Assembly: GCF_051020975.1 (NCBI RefSeq)
Contig: NW_027478168.1
Coordinates: 806,001-870,000, forward strand
Source of the DNA: Osmia lignaria lignaria
Lineage: Eukaryota > Arthropoda > Insecta > Hymenoptera > Megachilidae
Reading direction: 5' to 3'
DNA: 64,000 nt
The notes under the pieces are model-generated. The model had not been told where the DNA came from. It saw only the letters and a list, made by a program, of their open reading frames with translations, and made no database searches. Positions 36,201 through 49,035 of this stretch are shown in pieces; the first letter of the stretch is position 1, and every line of letters begins with the position of its first letter. Both the position numbers and the translations under genes were made by a program.

Positions 36201-38411
36201 GAGATATTTCTTCTTCTTGTTGTTCTTCTTCTGCACAGCTAAGCTGGAAGTGGCATTTGCAGGTCGCAATAGTGCAGAGTTATCTCAAAGAAAGGGGCCA
36301 CGGTGTTTCTGTATCTCTATTACGTTGGTGCGGCTTCGGAACTTTTAAATATCTCGATATATCTCGAAAACTACGCTTCTGATCAAAAAATATCAGAGAA
36401 CGTAAATTGTAGGAAAGATAATTCTGTACAAAAAAGGTCTCTTAACATTTTGCCATAGCTCGCTTCGTTTCCGAGATATTTGCAGATTTATCTCAAGGGA
36501 AGGGGCCTGACGGACATATTTCGAGATATTTCTTCTTCTTGTTGTTCTTCTTCTGCACAGCTAAGCTGGAAGTGGCATTTGCAGTTCGCAATAGTGCAGA
36601 GTTATCTCAAAGAAAGGGGCCACGGTGTTTCTGTATCTCTATTATGTTGGTGCGGCTTCGGAACTTTTAAATATCTTGATATATCTCGAGAACTACGCAT
36701 CTGATCAAAAAATATCGTAGAACATAAAAAGTAGGAAACTTAATTCTCTACAAATAAGGTCCCTTAACATTTTGGCATAGCTCGCTTGGTTTCCGAGATA
36801 TTTGCAGATTTATCTCAAGGGAAGGGGCCTGACGGACATATTTCGAGATATTTCTTCTTCTTGTTGTTCTTCTTCTGCACAGCTAAGCTGGAAGTGGCAT
36901 TTGCAGCTCGCAATAGTGCAGAGTTACCTCAAAGAAACGGGCCACGGTGTTTCTGTATCTCTATTATGTTGGTGCCGCTTCGGAACTTTTAAATATCTGG
37001 ATATATCTCGAGAACTACGCATTTGATCAAAAAATATCATAGAACATAAAAAGTAGGAAACTTAATTCTCTACAAAAAAGGTCTCTTAACATTTTGCCAT
37101 AGCTCACTTCGTTTCCGAGATATTTGCAGATTTATCTCAAGGGAAGGGGTCTGACGGACATATTTCGAGATATTTCTTCTTCTTGTTGTTCTTCTTCTGC
37201 ACAGCTAAGCTGGAAGTGGCATTTGCAGCTCGCAATAGTGCAGAGTTATCGCAAAGAAAGGGGCCACGGTGTTTCTGTATCTCTATTATGTTGGTGCGGC
37301 TACGGGACTTTTAAATATCTTGATATATCTCGAGAACTACGCATCTGATCAAAAAATATCATAGAACATAAAAAGTAGGAAACCTAATTTTCTACAAAAA
37401 AGGTCTCTGAACATTTTGCCGTAGCTCGCTTCGTTTCCGAGATATTTGCAGATTTATCTCAAGGGAAGGGGCCTGACGGACATATTTCGAGATATTTCTT
37501 CTTCTTGTTGTTCTTCTTCTGCACAGCTAAGCTGGAAGTGGCATTTGCGGCTCGCACTAGTGCAGAGTTATCTCAAAGAAAGGGGCCACGGTGTTTCTGT
37601 ACCTCTATTATGTTGGTGCAGCTTCGGAGCTTTTAAATATCTTGATATATCTCGAGAACTACGCATCTGATCAAAAAATATCATAGAACATAAAAAGTAG
37701 GAAACCTAATTCTCTACAAAAAAGGTCTCTTAACGTTTTGCAATAGCTCGCTTCGTTTCCGAGATATTTGCAGATTTATCTCAAGGGAGGGGTCCTGACG
37801 GACATATTTCGAGATATTTCTTCTTCTTGTTGTTCTTCTTCTGCACAGCTAAACTGGAAGTGGCATTTCCAGCTCGCAATAGTGCAGAGTTATCCCAAAG
37901 AAAGGGGCCACGCTGTTTCTGTATCTCTATTATGTTGGTGCGGCTTCGGAACTTTTAAATATCTCGATATATCTCGAAAACTACGCTTCTGATCAAAAAA
38001 TATCATAGAACATAAATTGTAGGAAACATAATTCTCTACAAAAAAGGTCTCTTAACATTTTGCCATAGCTCGCTTCGTTTCCGAGATATTTGCAGATTTA
38101 TCTCAAGGGAAGGGGCCTGACGGACATATTTCGAGATATTTCTTCTTCTTGTTGTTCTTCTTCTGCACAGCTAAGCTGGAAGTGGCATTTGCAGTTCGCA
38201 ATAGTGCAGAGTTATCTCAAAGAAAGGGGCCACGGTGTTTCTGTATCTCTATTATGTTGGTGCGGCTTCGGAACTTTTAAATATCTTGATATATCTCGAG
38301 AACTACGCATCTGATCAAAAAATATCGTAGAACATAAAAAGTAGGAAACTTAATTCTCGACAAATAAGGTCTCTTAACATTTTGCCATAGCTCGCTTGTT
38401 TTCCGAGATAT
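33206..38411 (+). repeat. Cassette recurring every 1932 bp (6 monomers), about 2.7 cycles
   Basis: A three-monomer cassette, TTATCGCAAAG with GGCTACGG, then GTACCTC with GGAGCTTTT, then GGAGGGGTCC with AACTGGAAG, occurs at 33260/33582/33904, 35192/35514/35836 and 37124/37446/37768. The monomers between cassettes vary. The cassette strongly resembles the 7-mer block about 29.3 kb upstream (4281, 4603, 5247). Oddities include a premature stop in the repeat reading frame of the monomer at 34548 (TTAGCGG at 34646-34652 for TTTGCGG) and a hybrid monomer at 35836. Confidence 0.88.
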
Positions 38412-38733
38412 TTGCAGATTTATCTCAAGGGAAGGGGCCTGACGGACATATTTCGAGATATTTCTTCTTCTTGTTGTTCTTCTTCTGCACAGCTAAGCTG
38501 GAACTGGCATTTGCAGCTCGCAGTAGTGCAGAGTTATCTCAAAGAAAGGGGCCACGGTGTTTCTGTATCTCTATTATGTTGGTGCGGCTTCGGAACTTTT
38601 AAATATCTTGATATATCTCGAGAACTACGCATCTGATCAAAAAATATCATAGAACATAAAAAGTAGGAAACTTAATTCTCTACAAAAAAGGTCTCTTAAC
38701 ATTTTGCCATAGCTCGCTTCGTTTCCGAGATAT
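38412..38733 (+). repeat. Single divergent monomer before the 5-mer block
   Basis: This monomer follows an unusual CTCGCTTGTTTTCCGAG (near 38391-38406) where the array normally has CTTCGTTTCC, and carries GGAACTGGC for GGAAGTGGC near 38501. The following monomers repeatedly have CTTGGTTTCC, so this may be a related variant. No gene seen. Confidence 0.75.
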
Positions 38734-41700
38734 TTGCAGATTTATCTCAAGGGAAGGGGCCTGACGGACATATTTCGAGATATTTCTTCTTCTTGTTGTT
38801 CTTCTTCTGCACAGCTAAGCTGGAAGTGGCATTTGCAGCTCGCAATAGTGCAGAGTTATCTCAAAGAAAGGGGCTACGGTGGTTCTGTATCTCTATTATG
38901 TTGGTGCGACTTCGGAACTTTTAAATATCTTGATATATCTCGAGAACTACGCATCTGATCAAAAAATATCGTAGAACATAAAAAGTAGGAAACTTAATTC
39001 TCTACAAATAAGGTCTCTTAACATTTTGCCATAGCTCGCTTGGTTTCCGAGATATTTGCAGATTTATCTCAAGGGAAGGGGCCTGACGGACATATTTCGA
39101 GATATTTCTTCTTCTTGTTGTTCTTCTTCTGCACAGCTAAGCTGGAAGTGGCATTTGCAGCTCGCAATAGTGCAGAGTTACCTCAAAGAAAGGGGCCACG
39201 GTGTTTCTGTATCTCTATTATCTTGGTGCCGCTTCGGAACTTTTAAATATCTGGATATATCTCGAGAACTACGCATCTGATCAAAAAATATCATAGAACA
39301 TAAAAAGTAGGAAACTTAATTCTCTACAAAAAAGGTCTCTTAACATTTTGCCATAGCTCGCTTCGTTTCCGAGATATTTGCAGATTTATCTCAATGGAAG
39401 GGTCCTGACGGGCATATTTCGAGATATTTCTACTTCTTGTTGTTCGTCTTCTGCACAGCTAAGCTGGAAGTGGCATTTGCAGCGCGCAATAGTGCAGAGT
39501 TATCTCAAAGAAAGGGGCCACGGTGTTTCTGTATCTCTATTATGTTGGTGCGGCTTCGGAAGTTTTAAATATCTTGATATATCTCGAGAACTACGCCTCT
39601 GATCGAAAAATATCATAGAACATAAAAAGTAGGAAACTTAATTCTCTACAAAAAAGGTCTCTTAACATTTTGCCATAGCTCGCTTCGTTTCCGAGATATT
39701 TGCAGATTTATCTCAAGGGAAGGGGCCTGACGGACATATTCCGACATATTTCTTCTTCTTGTTGTTCCTCTTCTGCACAGCTAAGCTGGAAGTGGCATTT
39801 GCAGGTCGCAATAGTGCAGAGTTATCTCAAAGAAAGGGGCCACGGTGTTTCTGTATCTCTATTATGTTGGTGCGGCTTCGGAACTTTTAAATATCTCGAT
39901 ATATCTCGAAAACTACGCTTCTGATCAAAAAATATCAGAGAACGTAAATTGTAGGAAACATAATTCTCTACAAAAAAGGTCTCTTAACATTTTGCCATAG
40001 CTCGCTTCGTTTCCGAGATATTTGCAGATTTATCTCAAGGGAAGGGGCCTGACGGACATATTTCGAGATATTTCTTCTTCTTGTTGTTCTTCTTCTGCAC
40101 AGCTAAGCTGGAAGTGGCATTTGCAGCTCGCAATAGTGCAGAGTTACCTCAAAGAAAGGGGCCACGGTGTTTCTGTATCTCTATTATCTTGGTGCCGCTT
40201 CGGAACTTTTAAATATCTGGATATATCTCGAGAACTACGCATCTGATCAAAAAATATCATAGAACATAAAAAGCAGGAAACTTAATTCTCTACAAAAAAG
40301 GTCTCTTAACATTTTGCCATAGCTCGCTTCGTTTCCGAGATATTTGCAGATTTATCTCAAGGGAAGGGGCCTGACGGACATATTTCGAGATATTTCTTCT
40401 TCTTGTTGTTCTTCTTCTGCACAGCTAAGCTGGAAGTGGCATTTGCAGCTCGCAATAGTGCAGAGTTATCTCAAAGAAAGGGGCTACGGTGGTTCTGTAT
40501 CTCTATTATGTTGGTGCGACTTCGGAACTTTTAAATATCTTGATATATCTCGAGAACTACGCGTCTGATCAAAAAATATCGTAGAACATAAAAAGTAGGA
40601 AACTTAATTCTCTACAAATAAGGTCTCTTAACATTTTGCCATAGCTCGCTTGGTTTCCGAGATATTTGCAGATTTATCTCAAGGGAAGGGGCCTGACGGA
40701 CATATTTCGAGATATTTCTTCTTCTTGTTGTTCTTCTTCTGCACAGCTAAGCTGGAAGTGGCATTTGCAGCTCGCAATAGTGCAGAGTTACCTCAAAGAA
40801 AGGGGCCACGGTGTTTCTGTATCTCTATTATCTTGGTGCCGCTTCGGAACTTTTAAATATCTGGATATATCTCGAGAACTACGCATCTGATCAAAAAATA
40901 TCATAGAACATAAAAAGTAGGAAACTTAATTCTCTACAAAAAAGGTCTCTTAACATTTTGCCATAGCTCGCTTCGTTTCCGAGATATTTGCAGATTTATC
41001 TCAATGGAAGGGTCCTGACGGGCATATTTCGAGATATTTCTACTTCTTGTTGTTCGTCTTCTGCACAGCTAAGCTGGAAGTGGCATTTGCAGCGCGCAAT
41101 AGTGCAGAGTTATCTCAAAGAACGGGGCCACGGTGTTTCTGTATCTCTATTATGTTGGTGCGGCTTCGGAAGTTTTAAATATCTTGATATATCTCGAGAA
41201 CTACGCCTCTGATCGAAAAATATCATAGAACATAAAAAGTAGGAAACTTAATTCTCTACAAAAAAGGTCTCTTAACATTTTGCCATAGCTCGCTTCGTTT
41301 CCGAGATATTTGCAGATTTATCTCAAGGGAAGGGGCCTGACGGACATATTCCGACATATTTCTTCTTCTTGTTGTTCCTCTTCTGCACAGCTAAGCTGGA
41401 AGTGGCATTTGCAGGTCGCAATAGTGCAGAGTTATCTCAAAGAAAGGGGCCACGGTGTTTCTGTATCTCTATTATGTTGGTGCGGCTTCGGAACTTTTAA
41501 ATATCTCGATATATCTCGAAAACTACGCTTCTGATCAAAAAATATCAGAGAACGTAAATTGTAGGAAACATAATTCTCTACAAAAAAGGTCTCTTAACAT
41601 TTTGCCATAGCTCGCTTCGTTTCCGAGATATTTGCAGATTTATCTCAATGGAAGGGGCCTGACGGGCATATTTCGAGATATTTCTTCTTCTTGTTGTTCT

Positions 41701-41953
41701 TCTTCTGCACAGCTAAGCTGGAAGTGGCATTTGCAGCGCGCAATAGTGCAGAGTTATCTCAAAGAAAGGGGCCACGGTGTTTCTGTATCTCTATTATGTT
41801 GGTGCGGCTTCGGAACTTTTAAATATCTCGATATATCTCGAAAACTACGCTTCTGATCAAAAAATATCGGAGAACGTAAATTGTAGGAAAGATAATTCTG
41901 TACAAAAAAGGTCTCTTAACATTTTGCCATAGCTCGCTTCGTTTCCGAGATAT
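38734..41953 (+). repeat. 5-monomer higher-order repeat (1610 bp), two copies
   Basis: Monomers at 38734, 39056, 39378 and 39700 match 40344, 40666, 40988 and 41310 at +1610. The fifth positions (40022 and 41632) differ: 40022 carries the TTATCTTGGTGCCGC end of the 39056 type, while 41632 carries CAATGGAAGG and GCAGCGCGCAATAG. Markers are GGCTACGGTGG, TTATCTTGGTG, TTTCTACTTCTTG with TTCGTCTTC, and ATTCCGACATATT. Confidence 0.9.
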
Positions 41954-43049
41954 TTGCAGATTTATCTCAAGGGAAGGGGCCTGACGGACATATTTCGAGA
42001 TATTTCTTCTTCTTGTTGTTCTTCTTCTGCACAGCTAAGCTGGAAGTGGCATTTGCAGCTCGCAATAGTGCAGAGTTATCTCAAAGAAAGGGGCCACGGT
42101 GGTTCTGTATCTCTATTATGTTGGTGCGGCTTCGGAACTTTTAAATATCTTGATATATCTCGAGAACTACGCATCTGATCAAAAAATATCGTAGAACATA
42201 AAAAGTAGGAAACTTAATTCTCTACAAATAAGGTCTCTTAACATTTTGCCATAGCTCGCTTGGTTTCCGAGATATTTGCAGATTTATCTCAAGGGAAGGG
42301 GCCTGACGGACATATTTCGAGATATTTCTTCTTCTTGTTGTTCTTCTTCTGCACAGCTAAGCTGGAAGTGGCATTTGCAGCTCGCAATAGTGCAGAGTTA
42401 CCTCAAAGAAAGGGGCCACGGTGTTTCTGTATCTCTATTATCTTGGTGCCGCTTCGGAACTTTTAAATATCTGGATATATCTCGAGAACTACGCATCTGA
42501 TCAAAAAATATCATAGAACATAAAAAGTAGGAAACTTAATTCTCTACAAAAAAGGTCTCTTAACATTTTGCCATAGCTCGCTTCGTTTCCGAGATATTTG
42601 CAGATTTATCTCAATGGAAGGGTCCTGACGGGCATATTTCGAGATACTTCTTCTTCTTGTTGTTCTTCTTCTGCACAGCTAAGCTGGAAGCGGCATTTGC
42701 GGCTCGCACTAGTGCAGAGTTATCTCAAAGAAAGGGGCCACGGTGTTTCAGTATCTCTATTATGTTGGTGCGGCTTCGGAACTTTTAAATATCTTGATAT
42801 ATCTCGAGAACTACGCCTCTGATCGAAAAATATCATAGACCATAAAAAGTAGGAAACTTAATTCTCTACAAAAAAGGTCTCTTAACATTTTGCCATAGCT
42901 CGCTCCGTTTCCGAGATATTTGCAGATTTATCTCAAGGGAAGGGGCCTGACGGACATATTTCGAGATATTTCTTCTTCTTGTTGTTCTTCTTCTGCACAG
43001 CTAAGCTGGAAGTGGCATTTGCAGCTCGCAGTAGTGCAGAGTTATCTCA
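41954..43049 (+). repeat. Satellite monomers continuing the 5-mer family, with a distant twin
   Basis: The monomers at 41954 and 42276 repeat 40344/40666 (lag 1610), with GGCCACGGTGG in place of GGCTACGGTGG. The stretch 41854-42500, including its CGGAGAACGTAAATTG spacer, recurs at 52800-53446. The monomer at 42598 introduces GGAAGCGGC and GTTTCAGTATC. The spacer before 42920 has CTCCGTTTCC. No gene seen. Confidence 0.82.
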
Positions 43050-45640
43050 AAGAAAGGGGCCACGGTGTTTCTGTATCTCTATTATGTTGGTGCGGCTTCG
43101 GAACTTTTAAGTATCTTGATATATCTCGAGAACTACGCATCTGATCAAAAAATATCATAGAACATAAAAAGTAGGAATCCTAATTTTCTACAAAAAAGGT
43201 GTCTCAACATTTTGCCGTAGCTCACTTCGTTTCCGAGATATTTGCAGATTTATCTCAAGGGAAGGGGCCTGACGGACATATTTCCAGATATTTCTTCTTC
43301 TTGTTGTTCTTCTTCTGCACAGCTAAGCTGGAAGTGGCATTTGCAGCTCGCAATAGTGCAGAGTTATCTCAAAGAAAGGGGCCACGGTGTTTCTGTATCT
43401 CTATTATGTTGGTGCGGCTTCGGAACTTTTAAATATCTTGATATATCTCGAGAACTACGCATCTGATCGAAAAATATCATAGAACATAAAAAGTAGGAAA
43501 CTTAATTCTCTACAAAAGAGGTCTCTTAACATTTTGCCATAGCTCGCTTCGTTTCCGAGATATTTGCAGATTTATCTCAAGGGAAGGGGCCTGACGGACA
43601 TATTTCGAGATATTTCTTCTTCTTGTTGTTCTTCTTCTGCACAGCTAAGCTGGAAGTGGCATTTGTGGCTCGCACTAGTGCACAGTTATCTCAAAGAAAG
43701 GGGCCACGCTGTTTCTGTATCTCTATTATCTTGGTGCCGCTTCGGAACTTTTAAATATCTGGATATATCTCGAGAACTACGCATCTGATCAAAAAATATC
43801 ATAGAACATAAAAAGTAGGAAACTTAATTCTCTACAAAAAAGGTCTCTTAACATTTTGCCATAGCTCGCTTCGTTTCCGAGATATTTGCAGATTTATCTC
43901 AATGGAAGGGTCCTGACGGGCATATTTCGAGATATTTCTTCTTCTTGTTGTTCGTCTTCTGCACAGCTAAGCTGGAAGTGGCATTTGCAGCGCGCAATAG
44001 TGCAGAGTTATCTCAAAGAAAGGGGCCACGGTGTTTCTGTATCTCTATTATGTTGGTGCGGCTTCGGAACTTTTAAATATCTTGATATATCTCGAGAACT
44101 ACGCATCCGATCAAAAAATATCATAGAACATAAAAAGTAGGAAACTTAATTCTCTACAAAAAAGGTCTCTTAACATTTTGCCATAGCTCGCTTCGTTTCC
44201 GAGATATTTGCAGAGTTATCTCGAGGGAAGGGGCCTGACGGACAGATTTCGAGATACTTCTTCTTCTTGTTGTTCTTCTTCTGCACAGCTAAGCTGGAAG
44301 CGGCATTTGCGGCTCGCACTAGTGCAGAGTTATCTCAAAGAAAGGGGCCACGGTGTTTCTGTATCTCTATTATGTTGGTGCGGCTTCGGAACTTTTAAGT
44401 ATCTTGATATATCTCGAGAACTACGCATCTGATCAAAAAATATCATAGAACATAAAAAGTAGGAATCCTAATTTTCTACAAAAAAGGTCTCTCAACATTT
44501 TGCCGTAGCTCGCTTCGTTTCCGAGATATTTGCAGATTTATCTCAAGGGAAGGGGCCTGACGGACATATTTCCAGATATTTCTTCTTCTTGTTGTTCTTC
44601 TTCTGCACAGCTAAGCTGGAAGTGGCATTTGCAGCTCGCAATAGTGCAGAGTTATCTCAAAGAAAGGGGCCACGGTGTTTCTGTATCTCTATTATGTTGG
44701 TGCGGCTTCGGAACTTTTAAATATCTTGATATATCTCGAGAACTACGCATCTGATCGAAAAATATCATAGAACATAAAAAGTAGGAAACTTAATTCTCTA
44801 CAAAAGAGGTCTCTTAACATTTTGCCATAGCTCGCTTCGTTTCCGAGATATTTGCAGATTTATCTCAAGGGAAGGGGCCTGACGGACATATTTCGAGATA
44901 TTTCTTCTTCTTGTTGTTCTTCTTCTGCACAGCTAAGCTGGAAGTGGCATTTGTGGCTCGCACTAGTGCACAGTTATCTCAAAGAAAGGGGCCACGCTGT
45001 TTCTGTATCTCTATTATCTTGGTGCCGCTTCGGAACTTTTAAATATCTGGATATATCTCGAGAACTACGCATCTGATCAAAAAATATCATAGAACATAAA
45101 AAGTAGGAAACTTAATTCTCTACAAAAAAGGTCTCTTAACATTTTGCCATAGCTCGCTTCGTTTCCGAGATATTTGCAGATTTATCTCAATGGAAGGGTC
45201 CTGACGGGCATATTTCGAGATATTTCTTCTTCTTGTTGTTCGTCTTCTGCACAGCTAAGCTGGAAGTGGCATTTGCAGCGCGCAATAGTGCAGAGTTATC
45301 TCAAAGAAAGGGGCCACGGTGTTTCTGTATCTCTATTATGTTGGTGCGGCTTCGGAACTTTTAAATATCTTGATATATCTCGAGAACTACGCATCCGATC
45401 AAAAAATATCATAGAACATAAAAAGTAGGAAACTTAATTCTCTACAAAAAAGGTCTCTTAACATTTTGCCATAGCTCGCTTCGTTTCCGAGATATTTGCA
45501 GAGTTATCTCGAGGGAAGGGGCCTGACGGACAGATTTCGAGATACTTCTTCTTCTTGTTGTTCTTCTTCTGCACAGCTAAGCTGGAAGCGGCATTTGCGG
45601 CTCGCACTAGTGCAGAGTTATCTCAAAGAAAGGGGCCACG
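43050..45640 (+). repeat. 4-monomer higher-order repeat (1288 bp), two tandem copies
   Basis: Monomers at 43242, 43564, 43886 and 44208 are repeated as 44530, 44852, 45174 and 45496. Markers are ATTTCCAGATATT, CAAAAGAGGTC before a TTTGTGGCTCGC monomer, CAATGGAAGGG with TTCGTCTTC, and GCAGAGTTATCTCGAGGG with GACAGATTTCG. The first copy has GTTTCTGTATC in its last monomer where the second has GTTTCAGTATC. The left border falls inside the monomers at 42920 and 44208. Confidence 0.9.
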
Positions 45641-48600
45641 GTGTTTCAGTATCTCTATTATGTTGGTGCGGCTTCGGAACTTTTAAATATCTTGATATAT
45701 CTCGAGAACTACGCATCCGATCAAAAAATATCATAGAACATAAAAAGTAGGAAACTTAATTCTCTACAAAAAAGGTCTCTTAACATTTTGCCATAGCTCG
45801 CTTCGTTTCCGAGATATTTGCAGAGTTATCTCGAGGGAAGGGGCCTGACGGACATATTTCGAGATACTTCTTCTTCTTCTTGTTCTTCTTCTGCACAGCT
45901 AAGCTGGAAGCGGCATTTGCGGCTCGCACTAGTGCAGAGTTATCTCAAAGAAAGGGGCCACGGTGTTTCAGTATCTCTATTATGTTGGTGCGGCTTCGGA
46001 ACTTTTAAATATCTTGATATATCTCGAGAACTACGCCTCTGATCGAAAAATATCATAGACCATAAAAAGTAGGAAACTTAATTCTCTACAAAAAAGGTCT
46101 CTTAACATTTTGCCATAGCTCGCTCCGTTTCCGAGATATTTGCAGATTTATCTCAAGGGAAGGGGCCTGACGGACATATTTCGAGATATTTCTTCTTCTT
46201 GTTGTTCTGCTTCTGCACAGCTAAGCTGGAAGTGGCATTTGCAGCTCGCAGTAGTGCAGAGTTATCTCAAAGAAAGGGGCCACGGTGTTTCTGTATCTCT
46301 ATTATGTTGGTGCGGCTTCGGAACTTTTAAATATCTTGATATATCTCGAGAACTACGCATCTGATCAAAAAATATCATAGAACATAAAAAGTAGGAAACT
46401 TAATTCTCTACAAAAAAGGTCTCTTAACATTTTGCCATAGCTCGCTTCGTTTCCGAGATATTTGCAGATTTATCTCAAGGGAAGGGGCCTGACGGGCATA
46501 TTTCGAGATATTTCTTCTTCTTGTTGTTCTTCTTCTGCACAGCTAAGCTGGAAGTGGCATTTGCAGCGCGCAATAGTGCAGAGTTATCTCAAAGAAAGGG
46601 GCCACGGTGTTTCTGTATCTCTATTATGTTGGTGCGGCTTCGGAACTTTTAAGTATCTTGATATATCTCGAGAACTACGCATCTGATCAAAAAATATCAT
46701 AGAACATAAAAAGTAGGAAACTTAATTCTCTACAAAAGAGGTCTCTTAACATTTTGCCATAGCTCGCTTCGTTTCCGAGATATTTGCAGATTTATCTCAA
46801 GGGAAGGGGCCTGACGGACATATTTCGAGATATTTCTTCTTCTTGTTGTTCTTCTTCTGCACAGCTAAGCTGGAAGTGGCATTTGTGGCTCGCACTAGTG
46901 CACAGTTATCTCAAAGAAAGGGGCCACGCTGTTTCTGTATCTCTATTATCTTGGTGCCGCTTCGGAACTTTTAAATATCTGGATATATCTCGAGAACTAC
47001 GCATCTGATCAAAAAATATCATAGAACATAAAAAGTAGGAAACTTAATTCTCTACAAAAAAGGTCTCTTAACATCTTGCCATAGCTCGCTTCGTTTCCGA
47101 GATATTTGCAGATTTATCTCAATGGAAGGGTCCTGACCGGCATATTTCGAGATATTTCTTCTTCTTGTTGTTCGTCTTCTGCACAGCTAAGCTGGAAGTG
47201 GCATTTGCAGCGCGCAATAGTGCAGAGTTATCTCAAAGAAAGGGGCCACGGTGTTTCTGTATCTCTATTATGTTGGTGCGGCTTCGGAACTTTTAAATAT
47301 CTTGATATATCTCGAGAACTACGCATCCGATCAAAAAATATCATAGAACATAAAAAGTAGGAAACTTAATTCTCTACAAAAAAGGTCTCTTAACATTTTG
47401 CCATAGCTCGCTTCGTTTCCGAGATATTTGCAGAGTTATCTCGAGGGAAGGGGCCTGACGGACAGATTTCGAGATACTTCTTCTTCTTGTTGTTCTTCTT
47501 CTGCACAGCTAAGCTGGAAGCGGCATTTGCGGCTCGCACTAGTGCAGAGTTATCTCAAAGAAAGGGGCCACGGTGTTTCAGTATCTCTATTATGTTGGTG
47601 CGGCTTCGGAACTTTTAAATATCTTGATATATCTCGAGAACTACGCCTCTGATCGAAAAATATCATAGACCATAAAAAGTAGGAAACTTTATTCTCTACA
47701 AAAAAGGTCTCTTAACATTTTGCCATAGCTCGCTCCGTTTCCGAGATATTTGCAGATTTATCTCAAGGGAAGGGGCCTGACGGACATATTTCGAGATATT
47801 TCTTCTTCTTGTTGTTCTTCTTCTGCACAGCTAAGCTGGAAGTGGCATTTGCAGCGCGCAATAGTGCAGAGTTATCTCAAAGAAAGGGGCCACAGTGTTT
47901 CTGTATCTCTATTATGTTGGTGCGGCTTCGGAAGTTTTAAATATCTTGATATATCTCGAGAACTACGCCTCTGATCGAAAAATATCATAGAACATAAAAA
48001 GTAGGAAACTTAATTCTCTACAAAAAAGGTCTCTTAACATTTTGCATAGCTCGCTTCGTTTCCGAGATATTTGCAGATTTATCTCAAGGGAAGGGGCCTG
48101 ACGGACATATTCCGACATATTTCTTCTTCTTGTTGTTCCTCTTCTGCACAGCTAAGCTGGAAGTGGCATTTGCAGGTCGCAATAGTGCAGAGTAATCTCA
48201 AAGAAAGGGGCCACGGTGTTTCTGTATCTCTATTATGTTGGTGCGGCTTCGGAACTTTTAAATATCTCGATATATCTCGAAAACTACGCTTCTGATCAAA
48301 AAATATCAGAGAACGTAAATTGTAGGAAACATAATTCTCTACAAAAAAGGTCTCTTAACATTTTGCCATAGCTCGCTTCGTTTCCGAGATATTTGCAGAT
48401 TTATCTCAAGGGAAGGGGCCTGACGGACATATTTCGAGATATTTCTTCTTCTTGTTGTTCTTCTTCTGCACAGCTAAGCTGGAAGTGGCATTTGCATCTC
48501 GCAATAGTGCAGAGTTATCTCAAAGAAAGGGGCCACGGTGTTTCTGTATCTCTATTATGTTGGTGCGGCTTCGGAACTTTTAAATATCTTGATATATCTC

Positions 48601-48714
48601 GAGAACTACGCATCTGATCAAAAAATATCGTAGCACATAAAAAGTAGGAAACTTAATTCTCTACAAATAAGGTCTCTTAACATTTTGCCATAGCTCGCTT
48701 GGTTTCCGAGATAT
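45641..48714 (+). repeat. Mosaic satellite block reusing 4-mer monomers
   Basis: The monomers at 46784, 47106 and 47428 repeat 44852, 45174 and 45496 at lag 1932. The monomers at 45818, 46140, 46462 and 47750 combine parts seen at 42598-42920 with the GCGCGCAATAG type. The monomer at 45818 has a shifted TTC tract (TTCTTCTTCTTCTTG near 45869). Monomers at 48071 and 48393 recur at 54188 and 54510 (lag 6117). One C is missing at about 48045, giving a 321-bp interval. Confidence 0.82.
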
Positions 48715-49035
48715 TTGCAGATATATCTCAAGGGAAGGGGCCTGACGGACATATTTCGAGATATTTCTTCTTCTTGTTGTTCTTCTTCTGCACAGCTAAG
48801 CTGGAAGTGGCATTTGCAGCTCGCAATAGTGCAGAGTTACCTCAAAGAAAGGGGCACGGTGTTTCTGTATCTCTATTATGTTGGTGCGGCTTCGGAACTT
48901 TTAAATATCTGGATATATCTCGAGAACTGCGCATCTGATCAAAAAATATCATAGAACATAAAAAGTAGGAAACTTAATTCTCTACAAAAAAGGTCTCCTA
49001 ACATTTTGCCATAGCTCGCTTCGTTTCCGAGATAT
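48715..49035 (+). repeat. 321-bp monomer with a 1-bp deletion (GGGGCACGG)
   Basis: The nearly invariant GGGGCCACGG block reads GGGGCACGG at 48851-48859, one C short. The deletion shifts the monomer's long stop-free frame so that two normally separate frames fuse. Its front matches 54832 (lag 6117), which lacks the deletion, so the loss is private to this unit. It may be a real mutation or a base-call error. Confidence 0.85.
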
